From NCBI GenBank assembly GCA_018398815.1, contig JAFLJL010014660.1, positions 1 through 64,000 on the forward strand: a DNA stretch of 64,000 nucleotides. Reading direction: 5' to 3'. The position numbers were made by a program, and so were the translations under genes. The stretch comes from Conus ventricosus (lineage: Eukaryota > Mollusca > Gastropoda > Neogastropoda > Conidae). Positions within the stretch are counted from its first letter, which is position 1, and each line of letters begins with the position of its first letter. A model generated the notes under the pieces. That model saw only the letters and a list, made by a program, of their open reading frames with translations. It had not been told where the DNA came from and did no database searches. Shown here one piece after another: positions 42,668-54,519 of this stretch.

Positions 42668-43667
42668 NNNNNNNNNNNNNNNNNNNNNNNNNNNNNNNNN
42701 NNNNNNNNNNNNNNNNNNNNNNNNNNNNNNNNNNNNNNNNNNNNNNNNNNNNNNNNNNNNNNNNNNNNNNNNNNNNNNNNNNNNNNNNNNNNNNNNNNNN
42801 NNNNNNNNNNNNNNNNNNNNNNNNNNNNNNNNNNNNNNNNNNNNNNNNNNNNNNNNNNNNNNNNNNNNNNNNNNNNNNNNNNNNNNNNNNNNNNNNNNNN
42901 NNNNNNNNNNNNNNNNNNNNNNNNNNNNNNNNNNNNNNNNNNNNNNNNNNNNNNNNNNNNNNNNNNNNNNNNNNNNNNNNNNNNNNNNNNNNNNNNNNNN
43001 NNNNNNNNNNNNNNNNNNNNNNNNNNNNNNNNNNNNNNNNNNNNNNNNNNNNNNNNNNNNNNNNNNNNNNNNNNNNNNNNNNNNNNNNNNNNNNNNNNNN
43101 NNNNNNNNNNNNNNNNNNNNNNNNNNNNNNNNNNNNNNNNNNNNNNNNNNNNNNNNNNNNNNNNNNNNNNNNNNNNNNNNNNNNNNNNNNNNNNNNNNNN
43201 NNNNNNNNNNNNNNNNNNNNNNNNNNNNNNNNNNNNNNNNNNNNNNNNNNNNNNNNNNNNNNNNNNNNNNNNNNNNNNNNNNNNNNNNNNNNNNNNNNNN
43301 NNNNNNNNNNNNNNNNNNNNNNNNNNNNNNNNNNNNNNNNNNNNNNNNNNNNNNNNNNNNNNNNNNNNNNNNNNNNNNNNNNNNNNNNNNNNNNNNNNNN
43401 NNNNNNNNNNNNNNNNNNNNNNNNNNNNNNNNNNNNNNNNNNNNNNNNNNNNNNNNNNNNNNNNNNNNNNNNNNNNNNNNNNNNNNNNNNNNNNNNNNNN
43501 NNNNNNNNNNNNNNNNNNNNNNNNNNNNNNNNNNNNNNNNNNNNNNNNNNNNNNNNNNNNNNNNNNNNNNNNNNNNNNNNNNNNNNNNNNNNNNNNNNNN
43601 NNNNNNNNNNNNNNNNNNNNNNNNNNNNNNNNNNNNNNNNNNNNNNNNNNNNNNNNNNNNNNNNNNN
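42668..43667. other. Assembly gap, exactly 1,000 N
   Basis: A round number, so probably a placeholder of unknown true size. Frames spanning it are artefacts. Confidence 0.99.
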
Positions 43668-44198
43668 CTTTCTCCATTCTTCTCATTAAACTTTAAAAAA
43701 GACAACTCATTTCCTCATCACAAAATCACTTTCATCAACATCTTTTTTAACTTGTTTGGAGTTCTTTTCACTTCCTTTAATTCTCTACTAAAATCTTATC
43801 ATCAATCTACAGTAAAAATCGTTTTAGCTTTTTCTGCAAATTGCTTCTGTTTCTTTAGCTGTTTTTTTGTTACTATATCTTGATTTGAATATTTTCTGAA
43901 CCTGATAAAACCTTTTTTCCCTTTCCATGCATCTCGCATATTTCCATCTGGAACATGTTTTCTACTTTTCTCTTGTAAGCTCTCTTTGATTTTTTCAATC
44001 TCTGTTTGCAGTTTCTTTTGTACAACCTTACGATCGCTTTTATTGCCTGATTGAAAGCTTTTTTTTTCTCATTTAGAGTTACTTTCAGAGATTTTGTAAC
44101 CCAAGGTTTGTTGTTGGGAAATATTTTGATAGTTTTGGTAGTACAATCATGTGTTCACAGAATGAAAGTAGTTGGAAATAACCATCATGGCTTCGTTA
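43668..44198 (-). mobile_element. LINE fragment, copy 2
   Basis: Matches ~18200-18740 (lysine-rich linker part of ORF2). It is cut on the left by the gap, and the first ~280 bases are low accuracy. The flanking AGACAAG is AGACATA here. Confidence 0.85.
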
Positions 44199-44254
44199 AA
44201 GACATAGACTGGACAGGTACTCCGTGAAACAGAGAGACAGCCAGAACCCTTCAC

Positions 44255-44272
44255 ATCCCGAACGAGCCCCCA
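44255..44272 (-). other. Gmr1-A primer-binding site, copy 2
   Basis: Identical to 18797-18814: TGGGGGCTCGTTCGGGAT on the minus strand. Confidence 0.85.
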
Positions 44273-44276
44273 CAAA

Positions 44277-47200
44277 TGGTCACGACCGACCCCTGGAGGT
44301 CTGCCTGACAGGATCGGTCTAGATGGGAGTGAAGGGAGGTGGATGACCTCACCGCCTCGCAAGAGACCACACAAAAGATTACAATACAATACACCATTTA
44401 TTCACACCAACAACAACATAGTCACATAATAAGCATTCAACACAGACAACATGCACAATCACAATTAAGCATTTCAACACACACAACATACGCATAGTCA
44501 CAAACAAGCATTTCAACGCACAAACATTGTCACGTCACCGAGGGAGACGGCAAACACCAAAGTCAGGGGCTTCACTCCGCGTTCACACACCAACGATCAG
44601 TCCCGCATTCAACCTTCATCCACAAGCCCAACACTCAAACTATGATTCACCCCTAACCACACTCACACCAAATGTAACACAAACTAACTAAATTTATTAA
44701 TCACATCACAACATGCGTTCTACAAGAAGAACAACAACCAATAATTTGCTAAAACTAAACCAGCACACAATTATTACATTAACAAGGCCACGCGTGACGC
44801 TATAGACACACACACACACACTGTCCGACCGCTCTTGCTTCCTTCTGTGTACCAAAACCTGTGAATGCACACAACAATCAATATCAGCCAAATGTTTTCA
44901 AAAGTGTATGCACCCTCAACAACAGAGTATTCAAATCATTCCAACGTGCAGCAAAGTACGAATCACAATAACTCAGAATTTCAGATAAGCAAAACTATCA
45001 CTAACTATAGTTCATTATTAATGTAGTTCCTTCAACGAAGGTGAAACCAAAAGTCCAAAGTGATTGAAAGCTTTCTGACTTGTTCTTCTGTGCAAGAGTT
45101 TATGGAGTTCACAACGCCAAAACGATAGAGCACATCCAAAACTAAGCAGAGTGAACAAAAAAACTAACATGAGTGTCCACAGGTTTATGTTGGCGGAGAC
45201 GAATATTAGTCGAGCCTTCAACAAAGAAGTTCATTCACATTCCTTGTCAACGCTGATTCCTCGTTCTCTACAGTCTCTCCGCTTTCCACTCGATGCACAT
45301 TCTATTCTCCGCATTCATCCACTCTCCACTACTTACATTGGTCCATTCACCCGCTTCCTAGTCAGGAAGCCCAAGACCAGAAGTCTGTTGCCAAAACAAG
45401 GAGTCATGGAGTCACTCCTTCCACGCCGCTCCTGTCCTTCAGACAACAGACGTCACCCAACCGTCAGTCGGCCACCAGCGAGACAACGGCCACTCTCACC
45501 AGCTCAGGTACGGAAGGGGACCACGGCACAGCAACTAATCAGGTTCTGGGGATGACATTAAACTGACAGGATAATACTAACCCGAGTCTCCCCAAGGAAA
45601 ACCTAAGTCACAACTACTTGAAAAAACATAGGTAAAATTTAATTAAAACACCATCTTTCTTTCCCAAACAAGAAAAATGCAAAACACCCTTTTAATTCCT
45701 CAAGAAAGAAGACAATAACATTAGCCTAATATAGAATTAACTTGAACAAATTTTGACAATGTTATTCAAAGGGAAATAATTCAACAGGTGTTTATATGTA
45801 TGACGTTGACCTTGAAGTTCAACCTCCGCCGGTCATCATGACCTTGGCCAATTATAACAAGTTGCCAACAGCAAAGAGAACTAGCCTAACTGTCAAAATG
45901 TCAGCACACGCCCTTTAAATAACAACCGAAATTTATATAAAGCAAAAGATTATACGATACTACTGACTTCCAACACTTAACTACAAATTAATGTTTTTTT
46001 TTCCAAAAACAATCAACCCTCAAAGCAAAACTTACAAACTAGTTCAATATAACTATCCCCTTGCTTTTCCAAAAATTCACGGAAAAGAACACTGTTCCCT
46101 TCTTTATTTCTACTAAAATACATTTAAAAAAATTAAAACCGGGCGAAGGGGAAGCTACTCCGTCTCGCCAAAGCAAAGTGAAACTCTCCCAAATCTCACA
46201 CGTTCACAAATACCACGCTTTCTACCCACACCTTTCCTCGCATTCACGTTAAATACACAAGCATAAAACCATAAATGCCAGAAAGCAAAAGAGGAAAATT
46301 GTAACTGAATACATTGAACCATGCGCACACACAGACAAACGCACAAACAAAGACTTCCGAATCCAGAGACGAACAACGGCAAAAGTTCCAAACCTGAAAC
46401 CCGACGGACCCACGACCAGGCGCCCAGAAAACTGATTTAAACGCCCACGAAATTGGGGGGACAATAATGTCCAAGCCACAACTCCACCACTGTGGGGGAA
46501 CAGGAGTTCCAAGCCAAACACAGCATCGTCGTGTCAGGGAAAACTTCTCGTCTCACGACTGACTCGTCACACACAAGTGACCTCCCTGTCCACCTGAACT
46601 CAGTTCAGGCCACGTCCCAATTCAACCGGTTTGGTGGACTCTGGGAACGGAGTATTTAAGGGAAACACACACGCACGCTTGGCATGCAACTAAAAATAAC
46701 ACGCACAGGCACACAACTTCCATACACAATGTTTTATTTTCAGCCTAGCTATCACACACGTTCTAAGTAAACAGTTGGAGAACAAATCTAACCTGTATCG
46801 TGACACAATCAACCACATCATAAATAAGCATTCCAACACACACAAAATACGCATAGTCACAAACAAGCATTTCAACGCACACAACATAACCCTAATCATA
46901 AATAAGCATTTCCAACACACGTTCCTTTTTTGTGCTTCAGGTGGTTCCCCCTCACCCCTGTCTCTCCAAAGTCCTCTGAGAGTACTGTGTCGAATAAGGT
47001 GCCCCAAACGGGTCTGTTCTGAACAGAGTCTTTCAATGCTGACACCTTGACACACACACACCCAAATTGCACGACACAGAGCTAACCACGCCGGTCACAT
47101 GCGCTGTAGGAGGTCCGTGGACAGTGGAGAACGCCTCCCGTGGGACGAGGTGTTGTCGCGGAAAGTCCCGGACAGGGTTAGGACCATCCAGCAAGGTCCA

Positions 47201-48642
47201 CGTGCTCCTCACACTGCGCAGCACCAACAGCGCAAGCTTCGGGTGAAGCCCCCGGGAGGAGAAAAAACGGAAGGAACTGGAAGGAAAGAAGGGTACTAGA
47301 ACCCCGCAGTCAGTACGGTCTGAAATTTGCTACTTAATCCTAACAGCCACTCGCATGATGGGCGAGGGGAGTGTTTGCTGAATACATTAGTAACACCAGC
47401 TCAAACAGACCTGAGCATAACACAGTAAACAAACCAAATGAGGAATGTTCGCTAAAGGTCTCCTCACACGAAGCAGGTAAGAGATTACATTAACAGGCTA
47501 AACAAACGAATAGCAATTTATATCTTCATCCTTCCCTCACTCACGTTCAACATTTTCCTTTCTTAGGAACTGAACTAATACAGCAACTATTGCTTTATAA
47601 CTGCCACCACATTTGCAAATAATCATAATTCAATGGCACGATTATCCCCACATTTTATAGTAACATTTCACAAATAACAATTCTCCAACCCCGCATCCAA
47701 ATGACTAATCACGCGTACGCACGCTTGCAAACACAAAACACTCGTTCCTCTTGCAAACACAGACAATGGCCGAAGAATAAGAGACCGGTGATTGTGACAG
47801 AGGAGGACGAGCGAGACCAAGCAAGTCCCAACCCTAAATCACCAGGTTCTCCCCCATCCCCCCCGACTACTGCATCACAGATCTATTGAAAGGAGAGAGA
47901 ATTTTGGATTTAATTTTGAATGGCCAGGTTAAGGATTGAATTAACCAGAAAAAGTGGTCTCAAACAATATTTCTTTTATAATTTTGAAACCAAAAGGAAA
48001 CTGTGCAAAAGAGAAGAATTAGCCGGCTAACAACGAAAAAAACAAACAAACCACGAAACTGATGCTTACCAGCTACCCGTGGGCGACCCAAAAGTGGCGG
48101 GTCAAGTGACTCTCTGCCCTCTGTCCAGTCGAGAGGACGAGCAGAGCAGATGCGGAAAAGATGACGCGACGTCCCTCCCCTACAGGCCGACTGTAGGAAT
48201 GAAGGTACCGACCGTACCTTCGACGATGTGGTAGAGAACCAAGACCGGAGCGGGCGCTCCCAGGGACATCTTCCGCTCGAGTCAAGAGAAAACCTCCTAA
48301 CCGATGGCAGCCAACATGCCACCTTACGTCACAGAGTAAGAATACCTCAAGCCTAAGAGGAATGCTGCACGTGCGGCAGGTAAAAAGACAGGTGAGAGGC
48401 CGAAAGAGACAGCCAGTTCAAGAAAAAGGTACCAGCCACCGTGAACCTGCAGGATGAATTGCACGGACAGTGAAATTAGAGAGAGAGAGATAGAAAGTAA
48501 ACCTAACCTGAGCTGAACTACATTAAGGTGCAACCACACCACAAGCCACATTAAGGGACTGATACACGACAACAACCACCACAACAAATAAATGAACAAT
48601 TCCACCACCCTAGATGGGCCAATCGTCATAGGACTCGTGACA
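44277..48642 (-). repeat. Gmr1-A 5' LTR with nested solo LTR, copy 2
   Basis: TGGTCACGACC (one extra G) to CTCGTGACA, followed by ATCGG (48643-48647). The nested LTR is at 44528-46805 (2,278 bp). It matches 18819-23176 apart from small indels. Confidence 0.9.
44528..46805. mobile_element. Nested solo LTR, copy 2
   Basis: Same insertion point and ends as 19072-21345, so the insertion preceded the duplication (or is shared by both haplotypes). Confidence 0.8.
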
Positions 48643-48647
48643 ATCGG

Positions 48648-50138
48648 CTACCTTTGGCCCGTGTCAAAGTAGAGTCAGAGTTTGTCAGGAGTACTCTCAC
48701 TGCAGCAGTGCAAAACAATCTTCACTATCCATCTTTGTTAGGGGGTAGGTATATCCTCCGAAGCCTAACCAGGCTGCCAGTCAAGTAGGGAAAGCAAGGG
48801 CAGTGCAGGGTAGGAAAGTAAACAGAAAGCAGGTGGAGTGCACAGGCGCCGCTAGCAGTAGAGCTAGCGTAGGCCATGAAGGTGGCCGTGGGGGTGGTGC
48901 AGTGGACCATAAAATAGGTCGTAGTGGCGGTGCCGTGGGCCATGGTGGCCGTAGTGGTGGTTCAAAAAGTTGTTGGCGTTGCCGTGGTAGTCAGAAATGT
49001 AGGAGCCACGGTGGCGGACCTCAGGGTCGTGGCCAAGAGGGACCACAGAGTAACTGAAACCAGCAGCTGGGCTGGAATCTTGGAGGCTGTAATAACGCAT
49101 GGCAAGAAGGTCAAGGAGATTTTGCCGAACAGGCTAGAAGAGGATCGCGCAGATTTTCACGCGCTCGTTAAGGACTAAAATGTGTGAAGGGTGTGCTGAC
49201 TCTCTTGTAAAGCCTGGAACGCGCAAACTATCTGCCCCAGGCACAACCGGCGGTCAAGATTGAGAGGGGCAGGAGTAGGTCAAGGGTTGGAGTAATGCCT
49301 CCAGGGCGTTGCTGTTGTAGTGCGAACAACAGAAGTAGAACAATGGTAGGAGCAATGCCTACGGGCTGCTGTTGTTGTGGTGGTGGTGTGAGCAGTCATC
49401 TGTTACGGACAGCTACTGTGTAAATAATGTAGCTGGCCAGTTGTGTTATTGATTTTGATTGTTGGCGTATTGGGCGGGGTTAAGCCTATGTTCATGTGTT
49501 ATTTTTCATTTTTTGATATATGTTTACCTGTATGTGTTGCTTTTGTTTATTGCCCATTATGGGGCAGGGTTGAGTACATGCTCACGTGTTATGATTTATG
49601 ATTTTTCTGGTTGATATGTTTGCTCATGTTGCTTTGTCACATCTCGGTAAAGTGTGAAAATGTCCTTATGGTGTGAAATCAGGATAAATGTTTAATTTGC
49701 ATATTGTGTGTGAGACCGTGTGAGCAGTTTGTGGCCACACGCCTGAATTTGATTTTGATGTTAAGTAGGCTGGCCACACACCTGAATTTGAATCTTGGCT
49801 GTGCTATTATTAGAAGTGGATGGAATGATTAATTAATAGGTATGGACATGCTGATAGCTAACGCTATAGAGAGAGTTGGATTATATGTGAGCCAGTTTAG
49901 AGTTAAATGTTGTGCACAGTTGTTTATGACTGACCAAAGAGTGATCTATGGATTATCTAATTGATTTATTGGTTTTAATTAGGTACATTATCCATGTTAT
50001 AGATGTTGATGGAAGTGATGTCTTGAAGCATAGGGGGAGTACTGTAATATCGACCATGCCACTGAGTTGTTTTATCCAATTTGAGAACATTCGTCCTTGG
50101 GGAAATGTTGATTGGAACAACATTCTTAGGTACGGGGG
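48648..50138 (+). other. GypNA internal 3' part, copy 2
   Basis: Equivalent to 23182-24666. Here the Gly/Arg-rich stretch reads further in one frame (48803-49057), with CWRCRGSQKC near its end. Still no RT or integrase. Confidence 0.6.
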
Positions 50139-51749
50139 TGTCATGAGTCGGCCGAATGTTCTCGAGCATTTAGGCAAATTAAGGGTAGTTTTGCTGTTGT
50201 TGAGAGCAAGTTCCTTGGGTTGTTCAAGTGTGCGAACTCAGGCATCACCAGAGGGGAATACCCCGAGTCGTATACTGAAGAAGGGAGAGTTACTGGGAAG
50301 TGTTTCGCATGTCGAGGGATATTGACAAGAAGTTGCCGACCTGCCGGTCCTGGGTAGAGGAGTGTCCAGTCCGACCACTGCCTGGCTATTCACTGGGTTC
50401 TCAGTGGGCCTGAAGGGAAGGCGATCGTGTCAGGTGACCGTCACGGGTAGGTGACCGTCAGCCTGCAGGCAGAGTACAGCGACCATTCAGTCGTCCTTGT
50501 TCTGAGGAATGAATGGAAGGCTTCGGCCTATTGAGTGACTTGCACCTTGTTATCTATAGAGGTAGTAACTTGAAGCATCAGTCATGGCTGGTAGAGAGAA
50601 GTCCAGGCTGTTAGTACAATGGGTAGCTTCGGGAATCGAACATGAGTTTGAATAGGAGGTTATGCATTAACCATTGGTACCCAGTCTTGGTTAGCGCTAG
50701 CAGCTGTTGTGTGTGTGTATGTGTAGGTGACTAGTGATTCCATTGGTGGAATAAAAATAACTTGGGAATTTATTGGTACAAATCGTGTGATGTGTGTGTG
50801 CCCATGATTCCATTGGTTGGGCCAGTTAAACTCGGGTTCTCTCTTGTTTGAGAATGAATATAAGGTGCTTGGAAAACCAGGAAGTGTGTGACTCACTTAA
50901 GGGAAAGTGAACTCGCCCGTCTTGCTGAGGGCTCAAGAAAATACAGCGTGAAGCAGAGGTTAGCTGTCGCCTTGTTTTCTCCTGGGTGGGGACGTAAGAC
51001 AGTGGAGGTTGCTGTAGCCTCGGAGCCGACGACGAGAAGAATTGTCTCCCATGTGGGGACGGTCGACAGCAAGACGTGTCAGCCTGTTGGAGCCTAGACA
51101 GGGAGCTGCCAGACAACTGTGGGGTGTTTGCAGCCAGAGAAGACCTGTGGGAGAGGCCGACAGGAGCCCTTTCCGTGGAGAGGGCGAAGTGTGGTGGAGT
51201 CCGGGAGACTCGGTGTGAGGGTGTGACTCAAGCTACGTTGCCAGTGTCCCCCAACTGGGATTTGGCCAATCGGGAGGACACAACAGTGTGGCAGCTTCAG
51301 CTCGTGGTCGCACAGTGGGATGAGAGAAACTGACGGTCAACAAGGAATGCTGGCAAGTTATGGACGCTTTATTGCTCTTAAGTTTATAAGTGTGCAAACA
51401 GAATTGTGGAATTGTCTTTCCTGGTTAATGAAGAGTAATTGAAGGGAAAGGGATGCGATTTATGAGATTGTCTGTATGATGTTTTTCGTTGTATGATACA
51501 GATAGTTGTGTTGTGTAGTGACGGGTGGGGGCTCGGAGTCAAGTTAAATAAGTTGATTAATTTTTCTATGAAAGTCATTGGTTTCCCGTCACCTTTGTGC
51601 GGGCACGATGTGAGTGGCAGTAGTGCGTGTTCCTATGCGATTGAGGCTTTTGGTTGTGAAAGTGTAAATACTTCTGTCTATATCCCTGCATCCTGATATG
51701 AAAAAAATCGTATTTTAATAACAAGGGGGAGCGTCGGGACTCGTCACCA
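50139..51749 (+). repeat. GypNA 3' LTR, copy 2
   Basis: Equivalent to 24667-26275. The last ~270 bases (from ~51480) carry indels. Confidence 0.88.
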
Positions 51750-51774
51750 CCTCCCTCGGAGCTAATAAATAAGC

Positions 51775-52325
51775 GGAAAAAAATCATCGTCATTTGTTAG
51801 GTAATTAGTAGTAAGTTTGGGTTAAATTCTAAGACGCGGTGTCATCCCCCCACTTCAGCTAAGGTTTTTTGCTGTAGCATATATTCCAGAACCCCGCCGA
51901 GTTATTCAATCTGTTTGTTCTGTTGTGTTCCTGGCAGACTAGGCTAACAAGATGGCCCTTCATTTAAAGTTTTAAATTGTTTCTTTATCAAAGTATACAA
52001 CTTAGGGTTCCCGCATGCAAACTTTAAATTCCAAGCAATTTAGGATAAGCAACGGGGGCCCAAGCAATTCTCTCTTTTATGGTTTGTATTCATGTTGCCA
52101 AAAATAGTTTGCTCTTAAATTTCTTTTATCTTCTATGGGTAGAGATATTGGCTGTCGTATTTTGTCTTCAATTTTGTTTCGTTTGTAAACTAGTCATCTG
52201 TGTACTCAAATCCATAAACATTCCTGACACTTCCTATTAGATCACTCAGTTGTGTTCTGCTAGGTCTTTTTAGCTCTACTGCAGTGAAATTTAGGAGCTA
52301 GCTGCGCCTTTGATTCTGGCCCTCG
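51775..52325 (-). pseudogene. Unidentified Polinton gene, copy 2
   Basis: Equivalent to 26300-26845, with more indels and no usable frame. It is recognisable only by alignment to copy 1. Confidence 0.5.
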
Positions 52326-52399
52326 AGACTTCTTTTTATATAATAAATTAAAATAAATAAATTGTTAAACAGTCAATAATAAACAATTATAATAAAACT

Positions 52400-53010
52400 A
52401 ACGTTATTGAACTGGGGGTGCTCAGTCCGTAAGCATAGTTAGCGTGCTTAGGATTTTTCTAAACTGCACTTTTATTTTTTTTTTAGCTCTGTTTGTCCCT
52501 TAATTATATAATTTTCACTCTTAAAACATTCTTCAAAAACTATTTTTCCTTAGTGTAAACAATAATACAACCGATTCTTAACTGCGATCGAAAGTAAACC
52601 GACGCATTGTATTTTTGAAGGTTTAAGAAGGCCAACAGAAAACTAAGGGCGTGGGTCCACTAAAGGCCTTGACAGAGATTTCATTTTTTACCAATGTCTC
52701 GTTCAGCTGAACAGTCATCAATAATAAAAACAGGGTTTCAGTTCCTCAAATCGTCTATAGTAATGTTCTAAACAGTCGCCCTCAGTTTGTCGCTAGGATC
52801 AACTAGAAATAAATCTTCGTCTGTCCAATAAAACTTCCTTTCTTCGTATGACTTGTTGTGCTTAATGGTTGTGCAGACTATATCAATGTGCCGTAATCGA
52901 AAACTGTATATTGTTGTAACAACTCAGTACGAAGACAGTTTTCCCACAACCATAGTTATCCCGACAGATAGAGACAGTGAGGATCCTTTTGGCCGAAACT
53001 GTAACTGTCA
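52400..53010 (-). pseudogene. Packaging ATPase, copy 2
   Basis: Equivalent to 26925-27519. At the A-run where copy 1 has a stop (~27001) this copy (~52485) reads AGAGCTAAA and stays open, but other indels break it throughout. Confidence 0.7.
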
Positions 53011-53029
53011 TCTGTTTTTAATAGGTTAT

Positions 53030-54315
53030 TTCTTCTACATTTTATAAGCCCGTCTTTTTGGTTGTTTTCTCATGTTTAAGAGCAGAGTCGATCACAAACG
53101 ATATAAAAGGCATTTGTTATTGGTGCGTCTCCGTTGCCTTTCTTGTGAATATTTATTTTTTATACATCTTGCCCTACCCTTTCTCCAACTTACAACAAAA
53201 TCTGTGTCAAATGTGGATATAAAATCAGCCACTGCACTATTTGGTTATTACAGTTAGTCTTCGAGCATTACATCATAAAGGCGAAGTTTTTTTCATACTA
53301 GATCAACTGCAGGATCCCTTTGCCTACCTCCAGCGAACAACTTTCTTATTTCATCAAAGTGTTGGTGAGGTAAAAGCCCACGACCCGAATGCAACTGATC
53401 AAGACTTGCCATTTATTGCACAGTCGACCTTCTCAATTTTTGGATTATAAAACGCTTCTGATTCTCTATGAAAAGGAGTTGTTCCTTCAGTAAACAAGAA
53501 CAAAATTCCTTTTAAAGACTTCAGAGACTGATTTAGATGTATGTTCCAAAGAGTGTCTCGCTTGTTTCTATTTTCTGTAGTGGAGTGTATAACGTTTTCA
53601 TAATAAATAACCGTTTTACTTTTATACTGGGTTAAGATTGTTCTGGCCAGTCCAGGGTTAGTAACAACATCAAACTCAAGAGAAATGTCGCTGACTGTGT
53701 ATTTAGTTCAGGATCTTCAGAAAAAACGACACAACGCAGGATTAAATGTCAATATAAGTAAGTTTTCTTTTTAATGCCCCTTGGTAATATGGCATATGCG
53801 CTTTAACAGCTCAAAATCTAGAGGTGCAAATTGTTGCCAAATGTTCTGCTACTGCCATCTTAACATCATTCTTTGCATCCCCCCTTTAAAGCCTGGCTTA
53901 AACCGTTTGGGCTTTGTTTTCCCCTGATAAACTTCCTTTTCTTTTTTTTTGGCAGCAATAGATCAGAAAGGGCAAAAATGTCTGCCTGTTTAGTAAAAAG
54001 ACTTCTCTCCCTCCATTTGATTCCCATATTTTTAACGATGGCCCTCCCCAAAATTGCAACAACAGAGCTTTGGGATCGTATGTAATAAACTATTTTGAAG
54101 ATATTTGCGGGGCCTGGCATTATAACTCATCAGCCCCAAAGATCAGGAAATTTGACTATTAAATTTGTTCGGCTGAACTTTTGATGGAGTATTTACACTA
54201 ATTACAGTTCCCTTTATACCTTTTACACCATGGGGTTCCCTTTTCCTTCGTAGGGGGTCGAGACACAAACCGTAGGGTTCATTTTTACAAAAAAAAAAAG
54301 AAAAAAAATAAAAAA
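53030..54315 (-). pseudogene. Major capsid protein, copy 2
   Basis: Equivalent to 27550-28876. Positions 53290-53690 are clean and match copy 1; beyond 53700 indels destroy the frame. No independent information on the start. Confidence 0.7.
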
Positions 54316-54519
54316 TGGGGATAAGATTTTGACCGCCTGCCTTTTGAGAAAAAGGTCGCCAGGCCCTTCATTGAAAAGAAAAACGAATTAGGTCCTTCAT
54401 TGGCGCGAAGAACTTAAAAGGCACAAAAGGGTTCTTAATCCCTTCATTAGAAAAGCAGAAACCCCCCTTCAGTTAGGCATCTCGTGCAAACTTTTAAACA
54501 AATAAAATTTAACTTTTTC
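54315..54519 (+). pseudogene. Acidic Polinton gene first part, copy 2
   Basis: Recognisable by alignment to 28857-29075 (GGCCCTTCATT, TTAGGTCCTTCATT blocks), with many base losses. Its second part is at 62596-62730, beyond Gmr1-B copy 2. Confidence 0.6.

Noticed and set aside
42593..43883. Very long open frames (345-416 codons) across 42668-43667
   Set aside because: They exist only because N bases hide stop codons; this is the assembly gap.
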